A DNA stretch of 64,000 nucleotides from Bacillus sp. V3B (lineage in GTDB: Bacteria > Bacillota > Bacilli > Bacillales > Cytobacillaceae): NCBI RefSeq assembly GCF_024494465.1, contig NZ_JAETXM010000002.1:213413-277412 (forward strand), read 5' to 3'. The notes under the pieces were generated by a model. It was not told the DNA's origin. It did not search any database and was given only the letters and a program-made list of their open reading frames with translations. The translations under genes and the position numbers were made by a program. This document shows, in pieces, positions 24,838 through 35,146 of this stretch. Each line of letters opens with the position of its first letter. The first letter of the stretch is position 1.

Positions 24838-25922
24838 ACACTCTTTATACTTCTACCACTAGCACCCTTTTGGAATCTCCTATACACAATGGCATTGATA
24901 AAGAAAAAGAAACAGCTAGGCCCACCTACTTTTATCATATCTGTTGCCAACCTACGCACATTTTTTTGTTTTCTTACTTTTTCATCTGATAAATATAGCG
25001 CAAGCAACCCTCGATTAATCAATTGATGAAATCGTTTGTATGGAAGCTTTTCAGTATGACGATCCGCTTCTTTTATAAAATGATTTAAACGTGAAAATAG
25101 CTGTTCTTCGTTTTTATAATAAAAACAAAAATTCAAATCTCCACCTGCTAGATCCTCTTCCTGATCAATTAAATAGTCTAATAAAATATGCAAACCTTGA
25201 ATATAAGGGAAATATCCATTTCGTATTTGCCGGACATGGTGCTTTTCAAAATCGGAATTAAATGCGTAAGAAACAAGACAAAAAATACCTAGAGTAGAAC
25301 CCGAACATGCCGAAAACTCATACCACTCCATCTTAGGGATGTTTTTTTGATGATCATGAAACCAGCTTTGTAAGCGCGGTACACGATCAGCTGGAATTAC
25401 ATGCTTATGTACTTGCAAGTCGCAATAATACTGACACAGTTCAAGTAAGTATTCTTTAATAGAATCATAATGACTGCAACCTGCTAGTACTTCACGACAT
25501 GTAGCGACTAGATCGAACAAGTAATTTCCATCATCACATTCATCGCGAAAACGGTAGTAATCGCCATTTACCCTTCCAGCTGTAATAGCATCTTTCATCG
25601 CTTCATGAAGGGCAGCAAAATCAGCTGGGTCTAGAGATGTACTTCGATCACAAAGATTATCTAAATAATCACTAATGGTTTGGTAGGCAACAATAAAACG
25701 AATGGCCTTATGGTAATAGCTTTTTGCCATAAGTGCCATGATAGAACCACCTTCACAATGAAATGTTTTATGTTCAATACTTGCTAGTGCTTGTTTACGC
25801 AGTTCTGGATCAGGAATATTCTCTGCTCGCTCCTTCCAATAAGAAAGCTCTTGATGAGCACAAGGAAATATTTTACGATATGATTGAGACATTAAGATAA
25901 TTGGTATAGTAGGAACGGACAT
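24807..25922 (-). CDS. ytpB: YtpB, tetraprenyl-beta-curcumene synthase
   Basis: 371 residues of the DUF2600 family. B. subtilis YtpB cyclises all-trans-heptaprenyl or related diphosphates to sesquarterpene precursors found in spores. The protein has no canonical DDxxD plus NSE pair; Asp-rich stretches such as SDYLDNLCDRSTSLDPADF near residue 85 and RDECDDGNYLFDLVATCREVL near 120 probably bind diphosphate. The ATG follows GAGG. It is 14 bp downstream of ytpA, so the two are cotranscribed. Confidence 0.88.
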   Translation of the reverse strand: MSVPTIPIILMSQSYRKIFPCAHQELSYWKERAENIPDPELRKQALASIEHKTFHCEGGSIMALMAKSYYHKAIRFIVAYQTISDYLDNLCDRSTSLDPADFAALHEAMKDAITAGRVNGDYYRFRDECDDGNYLFDLVATCREVLAGCSHYDSIKEYLLELCQYYCDLQVHKHVIPADRVPRLQSWFHDHQKNIPKMEWYEFSACSGSTLGIFCLVSYAFNSDFEKHHVRQIRNGYFPYIQGLHILLDYLIDQEEDLAGGDLNFCFYYKNEEQLFSRLNHFIKEADRHTEKLPYKRFHQLINRGLLALYLSDEKVRKQKNVRRLATDMIKVGGPSCFFFFINAIVYRRFQKGASGRSIKSVKKGLARYIG

Positions 25923-25936
25923 AATAAAAACCTCAC

Positions 25937-26740
25937 TTATACGATATAGCCAATTGATTTTAGCTGACTGTTAAAGAAATCCTTCGCATACTCGAAAACT
26001 TCCTCACGTTCCGGCTCGTTAAAAATTTCATGATAACATTTAGGCCATTCTTTAAACCTTTTTTCTGATAATGGAACAATATTGAACCATTTGTTGACGA
26101 TTTGTTTGTTCACAACTTGATCATCCCCCCCTTGCATAACAAGAAAAGGGATATCCTGCATTGTATCAATTTCTTCAAAAGCCATCTTCATAGCAAGATG
26201 TAACTCGCGATACCATCTAACGGATACTTTTGTTATATATAAAGTGTCATTTTTATCGGCATCCCTTACTTCTTCGTTTCGAGTTGCCATTTCAACAGTA
26301 AGACCACTACTTAATCTCAAGCTTGGCATGATCATATTTAAACCATAAGAAAGTAAATGGACTAATTTGGACGGTTTGTAGATCAAACCTAGACACGGAG
26401 AGGATAAAATGACACCTGCTAAATTCATTTTTTCTTGTTGCAACAAACGAACAGAAATTAATCCTCCCAAACTATGTCCCATAAGGAACACAGGTAAATC
26501 AAATTGATACGCAGCCTGTATCCAATCTTTTACTTCAAAAATATATTCATCAAAAGAATCGATATGGCCTCTTCTCGCTCTAGTTGTCATCCCCTGACCA
26601 GGAAGATCACCCATGATAACGTGAAAGCCGGACAAACGCCACATTTCAATTAACCACCCATAGCGGCGATGATGCTCCATAGCACCATGTACAATCACCA
26701 CAACTGCTTTTGCTTCCCCTTCCGCTTCCCATTTCCACAT
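25937..26740 (-). CDS. ytpA: YtpA, lysophospholipase-type alpha/beta hydrolase
   Basis: 267 residues. Serine hydrolase triad: nucleophile elbow MGHSLGGLIS near residue 89, Asp in MQGGDDQVVN near 211 and His in CYHEIFNEPER near 240; the oxyanion motif VHGAMEHHRRYG is near residue 18, as in monoglyceride lipases. In B. subtilis YtpA is linked to making bacilysocin, a lysophospholipid antibiotic. AGGAGG precedes the ATG. Confidence 0.88.
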   Translation of the reverse strand: MWKWEAEGEAKAVVVIVHGAMEHHRRYGWLIEMWRLSGFHVIMGDLPGQGMTTRARRGHIDSFDEYIFEVKDWIQAAYQFDLPVFLMGHSLGGLISVRLLQQEKMNLAGVILSSPCLGLIYKPSKLVHLLSYGLNMIMPSLRLSSGLTVEMATRNEEVRDADKNDTLYITKVSVRWYRELHLAMKMAFEEIDTMQDIPFLVMQGGDDQVVNKQIVNKWFNIVPLSEKRFKEWPKCYHEIFNEPEREEVFEYAKDFFNSQLKSIGYIV

Positions 26741-26756
26741 TGTACATCCTCCTATA

Positions 26757-26880
26757 AGATATGCATAAGCGCCTTGGTCAGGGCGACAAGCATAAGACGA
26801 GCCGTCCCCGTCCCATTGTTCTTTAACCTTCTTGACCGCTTGGCTAGAAATAAGAGCCCCTAGGCGCTGAAACTAGACAA
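26757..26880. repeat. Dispersed cruciform repeat, copy between ytpA and ytoA
   Basis: Left end AAGCGCCTTGGTCAGGGCGACAAGC, middle CATAAGACGAGCC, hairpin arm TGTTCTTTAACCTTCTTGA and right end GGCGCTGAAACTAGACA, sharing several blocks with 13960-14145. The 26881-27060 remainder is AT-rich and should hold the ytoA promoter. Confidence 0.7.
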
Positions 26881-27066
26881 TTATCTATACTCAATAAGTT
26901 ATGTTATTTTACCTTTTAACATAATAAATACATCTTACTTTTCTATTATGACGTAAAAACAAAACCTTTGACAAATCTATAGACTTATTAGATACAATTA
27001 GTAAAATAGATAAAATATGACTAAATAGAATAAACTATTATGATCTTAATTAAAGGAGAGTTTAAA

Positions 27067-27600
27067 ATGATCTATCCTTACATGGGTAAAAATCCAAAAA
27101 TTTCTGATTCTGCTTTCATTGCTGATTTCGTTACCATCACAGGTGATGTCGAAATAGGTGACCTATCAAACATCTGGTTTAACACCGTAATCCGAGGAGA
27201 TGTCGCTCCTACCATTATTGGAAAAAAAGTAAACGTTCAAGACAATTCCGTCCTGCACCAAAGTCCCAATAATCCTCTTATCATTGAAGATGAGGCAACG
27301 ATTGGTCATCAAGTAATTCTCCACAGCTGTATTATTCGAAAAAAAGCTCTAATTGGAATGGGCTCTATTATCCTCGATAATGCTGAAATTGGCGAAGGAG
27401 CTTTTATTGGAGCTGGAAGTCTCGTCTCACAAGGAACTAAAATTCCACCAGGTACCCTTGCTTTTGGCAGACCTGCAAAAGTTGTCCGAGAATTAAAGTC
27501 AGAAGATATAGCTGATATGGAACGCATTGCAAGACAATACGTTGAAAAAGGCATGTATTATAAATCCTTACAGGACAAACAAGAGAATCACAATAAATAG
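27067..27600 (+). CDS. ytoA: YtoA, gamma-carbonic anhydrase-like left-handed beta-helix protein
   Basis: 177 residues from the ATG at 27067, eight bases after AAAGGAGAG. Hexapeptide repeats run through the middle (ITGDVEIGDLSNIWFNTVIRGD, IIGKKVNVQDNSVLHQS, ATIGHQVILHSCIIRKKALIGMGSIILDNAEIGEGAFIGAGSLV). The zinc ligands of gamma-class enzymes appear as His in VLHQS, IGHQV and ILHSC. Whether it hydrates CO2 is not proven for this subgroup. Monocistronic by spacing. Confidence 0.87.
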   Translation: MIYPYMGKNPKISDSAFIADFVTITGDVEIGDLSNIWFNTVIRGDVAPTIIGKKVNVQDNSVLHQSPNNPLIIEDEATIGHQVILHSCIIRKKALIGMGSIILDNAEIGEGAFIGAGSLVSQGTKIPPGTLAFGRPAKVVRELKSEDIADMERIARQYVEKGMYYKSLQDKQENHNK

Positions 27601-27610
27601 TATCCTTCAT

Positions 27611-27656
27611 ATTTCCATTTATATCCGCATAAGATTTCCATTTATATCCGCATAAG
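27611..27656 (+). repeat. Perfect 23-bp tandem repeat after ytoA
   Basis: 27611-27633 and 27634-27656 are identical and each contains TATATCCGCATAAG. They share the ATATCCGC core with 22497-22577. Confidence 0.9.
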
Positions 27657-27675
27657 TATTGTTTGAATATAACAA

Positions 27676-27708
27676 AACGGGAGATACATATCATCTGTAA
27701 CTCCCGTT
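27676..27708. terminator. Terminator between ytoA and metK
   Basis: AACGGGAG and CTCCCGTT arms around a 17-base loop. It lies 28 bp past the metK stop and ends GTTTTGTT on the minus strand. Confidence 0.7.
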
Positions 27709-27735
27709 CATAATCCTATTTATTTTATATAACTA

Positions 27736-28935
27736 CTATTGGTTTAATGCTTGTTCACGTAATAGCTCTGCTTTATCTGTACGCTCCCATGGAAGATCAA
27801 TATCCGTACGACCAAAATGACCATACGCTGCCGTTTGTCTGTAAATAGGGCGACGAAGATCAAGCATCTTAATGATGCCAGCAGGACGAAGATCAAAGTT
27901 TTGGCTAACGATATCTACCAATACCTCTTCTTCTACCTTTCCTGTACCAAACGTATCAATCGCAATGGAAACAGGACGTGCCACTCCAATTGCGTAAGCA
28001 AGTTGAACTTCTACTTTATCCGCTAATCCCGATGCAACGATATTTTTGGCTACATAACGAGCCGCATATGCAGCAGAACGGTCCACTTTTGTTGGATCCT
28101 TCCCAGAGAAAGCACCCCCACCATGACGCGCATAACCACCGTAAGTATCAACGATAATTTTCCGTCCTGTTAAACCGGCATCTCCTTGTGGCCCACCAAT
28201 AACAAAGCGTCCTGTTGGATTAATAAAGTATTTAGTATCGTTATCAATTAGTTCTTTTGGTACAACAGGTGAAATGACAAATTCCTTCAAATCACGCTGA
28301 ATTTGCTCAAGACTAACTTCAGGGTCATGCTGAGTAGAGATAACAATCGTATCAATTCGAACTGGTTTATCGTTTTCACCATATTCAACCGTTACTTGTG
28401 TTTTTCCATCGGGGCGAAGATAAGTAAGAATTTCCTCTTGACGAACTTGCGCTAAACGACGAGAGATCTTATGGGATAATGAAATTGGTAAAGGCATAAG
28501 CTCTTTTGTTTCGTTACAAGCAAATCCAAACATGAGACCTTGGTCCCCTGCTCCAATTGCTTCAATTTCTTCTTCTGTCATATTACCTTCACGGGCTTCT
28601 AACGCTTTGTCAACCCCCATAGCAATATCTGCAGATTGTTCATCAATTGAAGTTAATACAGCACATGTTTCAGAATCAAATCCGTATTTGGCTCTTGTAT
28701 AGCCAATTTCCTTAATCGTTTTACGAACAATTTTAGGAATATCAACATAAGTAGATGTAGTAATTTCACCCGCAACTAACACAAAACCAGTATTAACAGA
28801 TGTTTCAGCAGCTACACGAGCATTGGGATCCTGTACGATAATGGCGTCTAAAATAGCATCAGAGATTTGATCGCAGATTTTATCTGGATGCCCCTCAGTA
28901 ACTGACTCTGAGGTAAACAAGCGACGTTTTGACAA
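27736..28935 (-). CDS. metK: S-adenosylmethionine synthetase
   Basis: 399 residues. It makes SAM from methionine and ATP. Signatures: [25 protein letters not shown] at the start, the ATP motif [15 protein letters not shown] near residue 119, the P-loop-like [22 protein letters not shown] near 267. The start is TTG 11 bases after AGGAGG. The upstream S-box closes the feedback loop: the product is the ligand that shuts its own gene. Confidence 0.98.
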   Translation of the reverse strand: MSKRRLFTSESVTEGHPDKICDQISDAILDAIIVQDPNARVAAETSVNTGFVLVAGEITTSTYVDIPKIVRKTIKEIGYTRAKYGFDSETCAVLTSIDEQSADIAMGVDKALEAREGNMTEEEIEAIGAGDQGLMFGFACNETKELMPLPISLSHKISRRLAQVRQEEILTYLRPDGKTQVTVEYGENDKPVRIDTIVISTQHDPEVSLEQIQRDLKEFVISPVVPKELIDNDTKYFINPTGRFVIGGPQGDAGLTGRKIIVDTYGGYARHGGGAFSGKDPTKVDRSAAYAARYVAKNIVASGLADKVEVQLAYAIGVARPVSIAIDTFGTGKVEEEVLVDIVSQNFDLRPAGIIKMLDLRRPIYRQTAAYGHFGRTDIDLPWERTDKAELLREQALNQ

Positions 28936-29141
28936 TCTGATTTCCTCCTTTTATATAAAGATGAGGTACTCGAAAACCGTTCGAATCCCCTATTGATACG
29001 GAACTCATTCCCTAAGTAGTATGGAAAAAATAAGGAGTTTCTATCCAACTATATCGGACTACAACTTTTAAAGAACTAGCTATAAAAACCCTTATTCGTC
29101 TGTCAATACATTAAAAGTCGATGATCCAATTGCAAAATAAA

Positions 29142-29168
29142 AAACCTTCCCAATAAGTGAAAAGGTTG
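29142..29168 (-). terminator. S-box terminator
   Basis: AACCTT and AAGGTT arms with further imperfect pairing inside and a T6 tail on the minus strand. It is the regulated stop for metK. Confidence 0.85.
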
Positions 29169-29312
29169 AAAGCAAAAAGATTCGCGCCTTTCACTCTTAT
29201 CGTTCAAGGACTATATCCTTGCCTCAGGTTAGCACCTTTGCTTCAATAAGTTTCTTAAAGCAGGTTGCTGGGTTTCATAGGGTCTGTCCCTCCACCAGCT
29301 CAGGATAAGAGA
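29142..29312 (-). promoter_or_regulatory. SAM-I riboswitch (S-box) controlling metK
   Basis: The minus strand reads CTCTTATCCTGAGCTGGTGG, then AGGGACAGACCCTATGAAACCC and CAGCAACC, a GGTGCTAACCTGAGGCAAGG segment, and closes P1 with GATAAGAG (aptamer about 29312-29194). These are the conserved S-box core elements. The expression platform ends in the AACCTT / AAGGTT hairpin with TTTTTT at 29168-29142. SAM binding should favour termination. Confidence 0.97.
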
Positions 29313-29330
29313 GTATCCGTTCAAAGTAAA

Positions 29331-29360
29331 ATCATAACGTACGTGTGCAAAGCATGTCAA
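29331..29360 (-). promoter_or_regulatory. Sigma A promoter of metK
   Basis: TTGACA (29360-29355), 18-bp spacer, TATGAT (29336-29331) on the minus strand, about 20 bp before the aptamer, the expected position for an S-box transcript. Confidence 0.75.
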
Positions 29361-29491
29361 TTACTTTTATCATTTTATTTGTCTACTAAATGAATGTCTT
29401 TAACCTCCCTCCATTATTTATTGTTTTTTATATAGAAACTAGGCTATTTTTTCAATTCTCAAGAAAAGACTAAAAACTTTTAGTATTAGTA

Positions 29492-29519
29492 TAGACTATT
29501 AAAATGAATGTGTTATACT
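29492..29519 (+). promoter_or_regulatory. pckA promoter overlapped by a CcpN-like operator
   Basis: TAGACT (29492-29497), 16-bp spacer, TATACT (29514-29519). The -10 box is embedded in TGTGTTATACT (29509-29519), which fits the CcpN consensus TRTGHYATAYW as I remember it from B. subtilis. CcpN represses the gluconeogenic genes pckA and gapB when glycolytic carbon is present. A second operator is not obvious. Confidence 0.6.
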
Positions 29520-29575
29520 ATTTGAAAGAATAATCACAATTAAACCATAATTAAATGAAGGAAGGTATCCGTCGG

Positions 29576-31162
29576 ATGAATTCTGTAAGTATGAAACAAG
29601 AAATTGATGAATTTCTAAAAGGTAGTAATATTCTTATGCAATTATCCGTTCCTCAACTTGTAGAAAAAGTATTACAACGTAAGGAAGGTTTATTGACTTC
29701 AACCGGCGCAGTGCGAGCAACAACTGGAAAATATACAGGACGATCGCCGAAGGATAAATATATTGTTGAAGAAGATACCGTTAAAGATAAAATTGATTGG
29801 GGTCCTGTGAACCAACCGATTTCTAAAGAGATCTTCTCGAATCTCTATAATAAAGTATTAGACTTTCTCAAAGAAAAAAATGAAGTGTTTGTCTTTAAAG
29901 GATATGCCGGTGCTGATACAAAACACCGCTTGCCCATCCAAGTCATTAATGAATACGCTTGGCATAATTTGTTTTCTCATCAGTTATTCATTGTTCCATC
30001 TGAGGAAGAATTATTAGAACATAATGCAGGATTCAGCGTCATTTGTGCACCTAACTTTAAAGCAGATCCGGCGATTGATGGAACGAAATCAGAAACCTTT
30101 ATTATCATTTCATTTGAACAACGGACCGTTCTAATAGGCGGAACTGAATATGCAGGTGAAATAAAAAAATCAATCTTCTCCATTATGAATTACCTTTTAC
30201 CTGAAAATGGAATTTTATCAATGCACTGTTCTTCAAATGTAGGTCATGAAGGAGACGTATCCCTTTTCTTCGGTTTATCTGGAACAGGAAAGACAACCCT
30301 TTCAGCTGATCCAAATCGCCGCTTAATCGGAGATGATGAACATGGCTGGTCTAGTAATGGTGTCTTCAATATCGAAGGTGGCTGTTATGCAAAATGTATT
30401 AATCTTTCTCATGAGAAAGAGCCACAAATCTTTGATGCCATCCGTTTCGGTTCTGTACTTGAAAATGTGGTTGTGAACAAAGAAACTCGTGAGGCAGACT
30501 ATGATGATGGAACATTAACTGAAAATACTCGTGCAGCTTACCCAATACAAGCAATTGATAATATTATTGATCCAAGTGTAGCCGGACATCCTAATACAAT
30601 TATTTTCTTAACGGCTGATGCATTTGGTGTACTACCTCCCATTGCAAAGTTGACAAAAGAACAAGCGATGTACCATTTCTTAAGTGGATATACATCCAAG
30701 CTCGCAGGAACTGAACGAGGAGTTACGTCTCCTGAAGCAACATTCTCTACATGCTTTGGCTCTCCATTCTTACCTCTGCCAGCAACACGTTATGCAGAAA
30801 TGCTCGGTGAAAAAATTAGTCAACACAACGCAAACGTATTTCTTGTTAACACAGGCTGGACTGGTGGAGAATACGGAGTGGGAAATCGTATGAAACTTAG
30901 CTACACCCGTGCCATGGTGCACGCCGCATTAGAGGGTGAGCTTACGAATGCAGAAACGAAAAAAGACGATATTTTTGGATTAGAAATTCCTTTACACGTC
31001 CCTGGAGTACCAGATAACGTTCTGCAACCAGATCAAACTTGGTCAGATCAAGCAGCCTATGAAGCAAAAGCAAAAGAACTTTCAGCTAAATTCCGTGAAA
31101 ACTTCAAAAAGTTTAATCATGTGTCAGCTGATATTGTTCAAAAAGGTGGACCTATCGCTTAA
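29576..31162 (+). CDS. pckA: Phosphoenolpyruvate carboxykinase (ATP)
   Basis: 528 residues from the ATG at 29576 ([14 protein letters not shown]), matching the B. subtilis N-terminus and preceded by AAGGAAGG; an ATG 21 bp earlier overlaps that site. It converts oxaloacetate to PEP for gluconeogenesis. Motifs: [21 protein letters not shown] near residue 41, kinase-1a [11 protein letters not shown] near 239, metal site IGDDEHGW near 258 and RAAYP near 321. Divergent from metK, ends in a strong terminator. Confidence 0.98.
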   Translation: MNSVSMKQEIDEFLKGSNILMQLSVPQLVEKVLQRKEGLLTSTGAVRATTGKYTGRSPKDKYIVEEDTVKDKIDWGPVNQPISKEIFSNLYNKVLDFLKEKNEVFVFKGYAGADTKHRLPIQVINEYAWHNLFSHQLFIVPSEEELLEHNAGFSVICAPNFKADPAIDGTKSETFIIISFEQRTVLIGGTEYAGEIKKSIFSIMNYLLPENGILSMHCSSNVGHEGDVSLFFGLSGTGKTTLSADPNRRLIGDDEHGWSSNGVFNIEGGCYAKCINLSHEKEPQIFDAIRFGSVLENVVVNKETREADYDDGTLTENTRAAYPIQAIDNIIDPSVAGHPNTIIFLTADAFGVLPPIAKLTKEQAMYHFLSGYTSKLAGTERGVTSPEATFSTCFGSPFLPLPATRYAEMLGEKISQHNANVFLVNTGWTGGEYGVGNRMKLSYTRAMVHAALEGELTNAETKKDDIFGLEIPLHVPGVPDNVLQPDQTWSDQAAYEAKAKELSAKFRENFKKFNHVSADIVQKGGPIA

Positions 31163-31176
31163 ATAAAGAAAAACAT

Positions 31177-31218
31177 AAAAACAGCAACTACTTGCATGCG
31201 AGTAGTTGCTGTTTTTTT
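31177..31218 (+). terminator. Terminator after pckA
   Basis: AAAACAGCAACTACT and AGTAGTTGCTGTTTT arms around TGCATGCG, followed by T7. Confidence 0.95.
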
Positions 31219-31305
31219 ATGTTTTTCTAGCTACAGTGCATAGTGAATCACCAATAGATAGGTGTTCTTTGCCATGCCTGAGCGAAACTTCTTCGTATGT
31301 CATTT

Positions 31306-31548
31306 TTAGTTAGTCGTATTAAGTGAAATAAGCTGGTATGTAATGGTCGTTCGTTCTTTTTCCCATTCTAACTTTTTAATAATGGCTAATGCAGTAGCTT
31401 CACTATCCCTTGTTTTTCTTACTTCAATCGGAATTTCAAGTGGATACAAGCGATATTCCTTCTTGATTAAAGTAAAATCATTTTCACTGATTCTTTTCTC
31501 ACTTCCCTTTGTAACAATCATTGTATTGAGTTCTAACGGCATACCCAT
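31306..31548 (-). CDS. ytmB: YtmB, DUF2584 family protein
   Basis: 80 residues from the ATG at 31548 (MGMPLELNTMIVTKGSEKR), nine bases after AAAGGAG and the same length as B. subtilis YtmB. A small all-beta-looking protein with YRLYPLEIPIEVRKTRDSEATA in the middle. No catalytic motif; function unknown. Downstream of ytmA by about 100 bp, same strand, as in B. subtilis. Confidence 0.85.
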   Translation of the reverse strand: MGMPLELNTMIVTKGSEKRISENDFTLIKKEYRLYPLEIPIEVRKTRDSEATALAIIKKLEWEKERTTITYQLISLNTTN

Positions 31549-31651
31549 TGTAATCGACTCCTTTATTAAATTTATATAGATCATTTATTCTTCCACCATT
31601 ATGAATATGAGGAGTATTTTTTTTATTCTTATAGCAATAGTATCACTAATC

Positions 31652-32425
31652 CTACTGTCTTTTCATCCAAGATGTTAAATCCGTTACAATTTGCCGGTTT
31701 ACAGCAGGTGGAAAGTAGTGGGTATATTCATTAAAGTACCAGCTATCCACTTGTTTACCCAGTGCTTTCAAACGAACTTCAAGCCGATAAGCATGCTCAG
31801 GTGATACATTTTGATCTTTTCTACCATGAATGATTAAGGTAGGTGAATCTAAATTTTCAAGATCATAGAGTGGTGTGCGAAATTGATATTGCTCCGGAAC
31901 TTTTGTCGGTGTCCCACCTATAACTCTTTTCATCATCCTTCGCAAATCATTTCGTTCCTCATAGGTAAGAAACATATCACTCACACCACTCCATGTAACG
32001 ATAGAGGCTGCCTCTGGAAATCTGATGGCTGTTAATAACGCCATGACACCACCGCGAGAAAAACCGAAAATATGGACCTTTTTTACTCTATCGATGAATG
32101 ATAATAGTTGAAAAGCAGAAAAAGCATCTTCTCGGTCAGTACCGGCAAAATCTTCATTCCCCTCTCCCCCTTGATTTCCACGGTAAAAAGGAGCAAAGAC
32201 GATGAATCCTTCTGACGCAAATTGGACAATACGTGCGGGTCTTACTTTCCCCACATTTTTAATTCCACCTCGTAAATAGAGAAACCCATCATAGATTTCA
32301 TTATTTTTTGGCTCAGCAAGTAAACCTTTTACCTTTAGACCATTAGAGAGATATGTAATAATTGACAATTCAATCTCCGGATGTGGAGAAGGAAACTTTT
32401 GTTTGTGAATCATCTTATTTTTCAT
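31652..32425 (-). CDS. ytmA: YtmA, prolyl oligopeptidase-like (S9) esterase/peptidase
   Basis: 257 residues of an alpha/beta hydrolase. Triad candidates: Ser in FGFSRGGVMAL near residue 122, Asp in IHGRKDQNVSPEHAYRLE near 205, His in YTHYFPP near 239. The oxyanion-side motif YLRGGIKN is near 50. It lacks the beta-propeller of full S9 peptidases, so small peptides or esters are likelier substrates. AAAGGAG precedes the ATG. A terminator-like hairpin lies just upstream and insulates it. Confidence 0.83.
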   Translation of the reverse strand: MKNKMIHKQKFPSPHPEIELSIITYLSNGLKVKGLLAEPKNNEIYDGFLYLRGGIKNVGKVRPARIVQFASEGFIVFAPFYRGNQGGEGNEDFAGTDREDAFSAFQLLSFIDRVKKVHIFGFSRGGVMALLTAIRFPEAASIVTWSGVSDMFLTYEERNDLRRMMKRVIGGTPTKVPEQYQFRTPLYDLENLDSPTLIIHGRKDQNVSPEHAYRLEVRLKALGKQVDSWYFNEYTHYFPPAVNRQIVTDLTSWMKRQ

Positions 32426-32440
32426 TTTCGTCTCCTTTAA

Positions 32441-32477
32441 AAAAATTCCTGATAGGCCTATGCCCTCAGGAATTTTT
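32441..32477 (-). terminator. Terminator upstream of ytmA, downstream of mapB
   Basis: ATTCCTGA and TCAGGAAT arms around a 13-base loop, with T-runs on both sides. It ends minus-strand transcripts coming from mapB and the structured element. Confidence 0.8.
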
Positions 32478-32512
32478 TAATATACCTATTATTAACGTCA
32501 TTATGCACTAAT

Positions 32513-32660
32513 CAAATTCGCCCCGCCGAATTTGCGCCCGGATTTTTATCACGCTTCAGAAAGCCACATCCTGTGGCTTTCGCCTGACTAGGACGTCCTG
32601 TCCGTCGTCGAGCTCGCTCGATCAATTACCTTTTAAAAATCCGAGGCATCCGCCGGAGGC
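32513..32660. ncRNA. GC-rich highly structured intergenic segment, possible ncRNA or mobile-element piece
   Basis: Stacked palindromes: CAAATTCG / CGAATTTG (32513-32534), a perfect 10-bp hairpin GAAAGCCACA / TGTGGCTTTC (32559-32581), GAGCTCGCTCG (about 32611) and GCATCCGCCGGAGGC, all inside a loose ATTTTTAT / TAAAAAT frame. Base composition is clearly higher in GC than the neighbours, and no ORF is present. I do not recognise a named RNA. The ncRNA type is provisional. Confidence 0.35.
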
Positions 32661-33850
<1,190 letters not shown>

Positions 33851-34963
33851 TTGTCAAAAAAGAAATTAAGCGTAGTAATGGTTCCAGTTCTACTATTAGG
33901 ACTTGCAGCTTGCAATACGAATGATGATGCTGCATTGAATACGAGAAATAATAACACTGGTACCAATGTAGTCAACAGATACAACGACAATAATAATCTT
34001 TACAGAGTAAATAACAGAAACAATTACACTAGAACTGAAGGTATGAACAGCAATATAACAACTGATAGGTACGATACCGGTCTTTTCAATGTGAATAACC
34101 ATACTAATCGTGGTTTCGATAACCGCGGTCCGCTTACAGAAGACTATACTAATAATCGGTACGTTAATAACGATAACAACAATCTTTTTAATGTAAACAA
34201 CAATAATAATAGGGATCGTCAAGGTGCCTTTACAGAAGATTATACCAATGATTGGAATAAGAACAGAAATAGCGCAAGAAATAAAAACGATGATAATAAT
34301 TTAATTATTTCTAGTTACAGTACGCCAATGTCCAGTGAAAAATATCCACATACAAGAGCTGTATTAATTCAAGAAGCAAGATATCAATTCTTGCCAACTG
34401 ACCCTAAGCAAGATACGAAGGAGCAAGCACAACTTCGAAAAGAAAGTGATATAACGCCCAAAGCTCCAACACAGCAACAACAACAACAACAGCAACAACA
34501 ATCGACTGAAGCTCCAGCAAAACAACAACAGCAACAATCGACTGAAGCTCCAGCAAAACAACAACAGCAAACTGCTCCAGCTAATAGTAGTCAAGCTGTT
34601 CAACAAGTAATCGATTTAACGAATGCGGAGCGTAAACAAAATGGACTTCCTGCGTTAAAAGCTGATGCAAAGCTAAATAGTGTTGCACAAATGAAATCCG
34701 CTGATATGCAACAAAATAATTACTTTTCTCATACAAGTCCGACATACGGCTCTCCATTTGACATGATGAGAGATAATGGTGTGTCCTATCAATCAGCAGG
34801 GGAAAATATTGCCCAAGGACAAAGAACAGCACAAGAGGTCGTTCAAGCTTGGATGAATAGTGAAGGTCACCGCAAAAACATTTTAAGTCGTGATTTTACC
34901 CATATTGGTGTAGGTTATGATTCAAACGGTCACCACTGGACCCAAATGTTTATAAAAAAGTAA
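33851..34963 (+). CDS. Lipoprotein with Asn-rich and Gln-rich linkers and a C-terminal CAP (SCP) domain
   Basis: 370 residues from TTG after AGGAGG. Signal peptide with lipobox LAAC near residue 20 predicts a membrane-anchored lipoprotein. Residues 25-165 are extremely Asn-rich with GAFTEDYTN-like repeats; residues 205-245 are poly-Gln with STEAPAKQQQQ repeats. The CAP domain follows (about 248-370): NAERKQNGLPALKADAKLN, YFSHTSPTYGSPFDMM, AGENIAQGQ, MNSEGHRKNILSRDFTHIGVGY. B. subtilis YkwD is the nearest named relative of the domain. The role of bacterial CAP proteins is unsettled. Confidence 0.85.
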   Translation: MSKKKLSVVMVPVLLLGLAACNTNDDAALNTRNNNTGTNVVNRYNDNNNLYRVNNRNNYTRTEGMNSNITTDRYDTGLFNVNNHTNRGFDNRGPLTEDYTNNRYVNNDNNNLFNVNNNNNRDRQGAFTEDYTNDWNKNRNSARNKNDDNNLIISSYSTPMSSEKYPHTRAVLIQEARYQFLPTDPKQDTKEQAQLRKESDITPKAPTQQQQQQQQQQSTEAPAKQQQQQSTEAPAKQQQQTAPANSSQAVQQVIDLTNAERKQNGLPALKADAKLNSVAQMKSADMQQNNYFSHTSPTYGSPFDMMRDNGVSYQSAGENIAQGQRTAQEVVQAWMNSEGHRKNILSRDFTHIGVGYDSNGHHWTQMFIKK

Positions 34964-34986
34964 AAGATACAAAACAGGAATCTTTT

Positions 34987-35019
34987 AACTCTAAAGTCTT
35001 TTTGACTTTAGAGTTTTTT
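34987..35019 (+). terminator. Terminator after the CAP lipoprotein gene
   Basis: AACTCTAAAGTC and GACTTTAGAGTT arms around TTTTT, followed by T6. Confidence 0.93.
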
Positions 35020-35146
35020 ATTTATAAGAAATTGCACATCCACTCCAAATAATTCACATGTTTCTAAGCATTCACACATTTTTATTTTTTTCATACGCTA
35101 TTCTAGGCTTAAAAATTCATATTCAGGCTAAGGGAGGTCCTCTGTC

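Noticed and set aside
34364..34606. Leu-rich minus-strand ORF (LLLLLFCWSFSRLL repeats)
   Set aside because: Antisense of the poly-Gln tract in the CAP lipoprotein gene.
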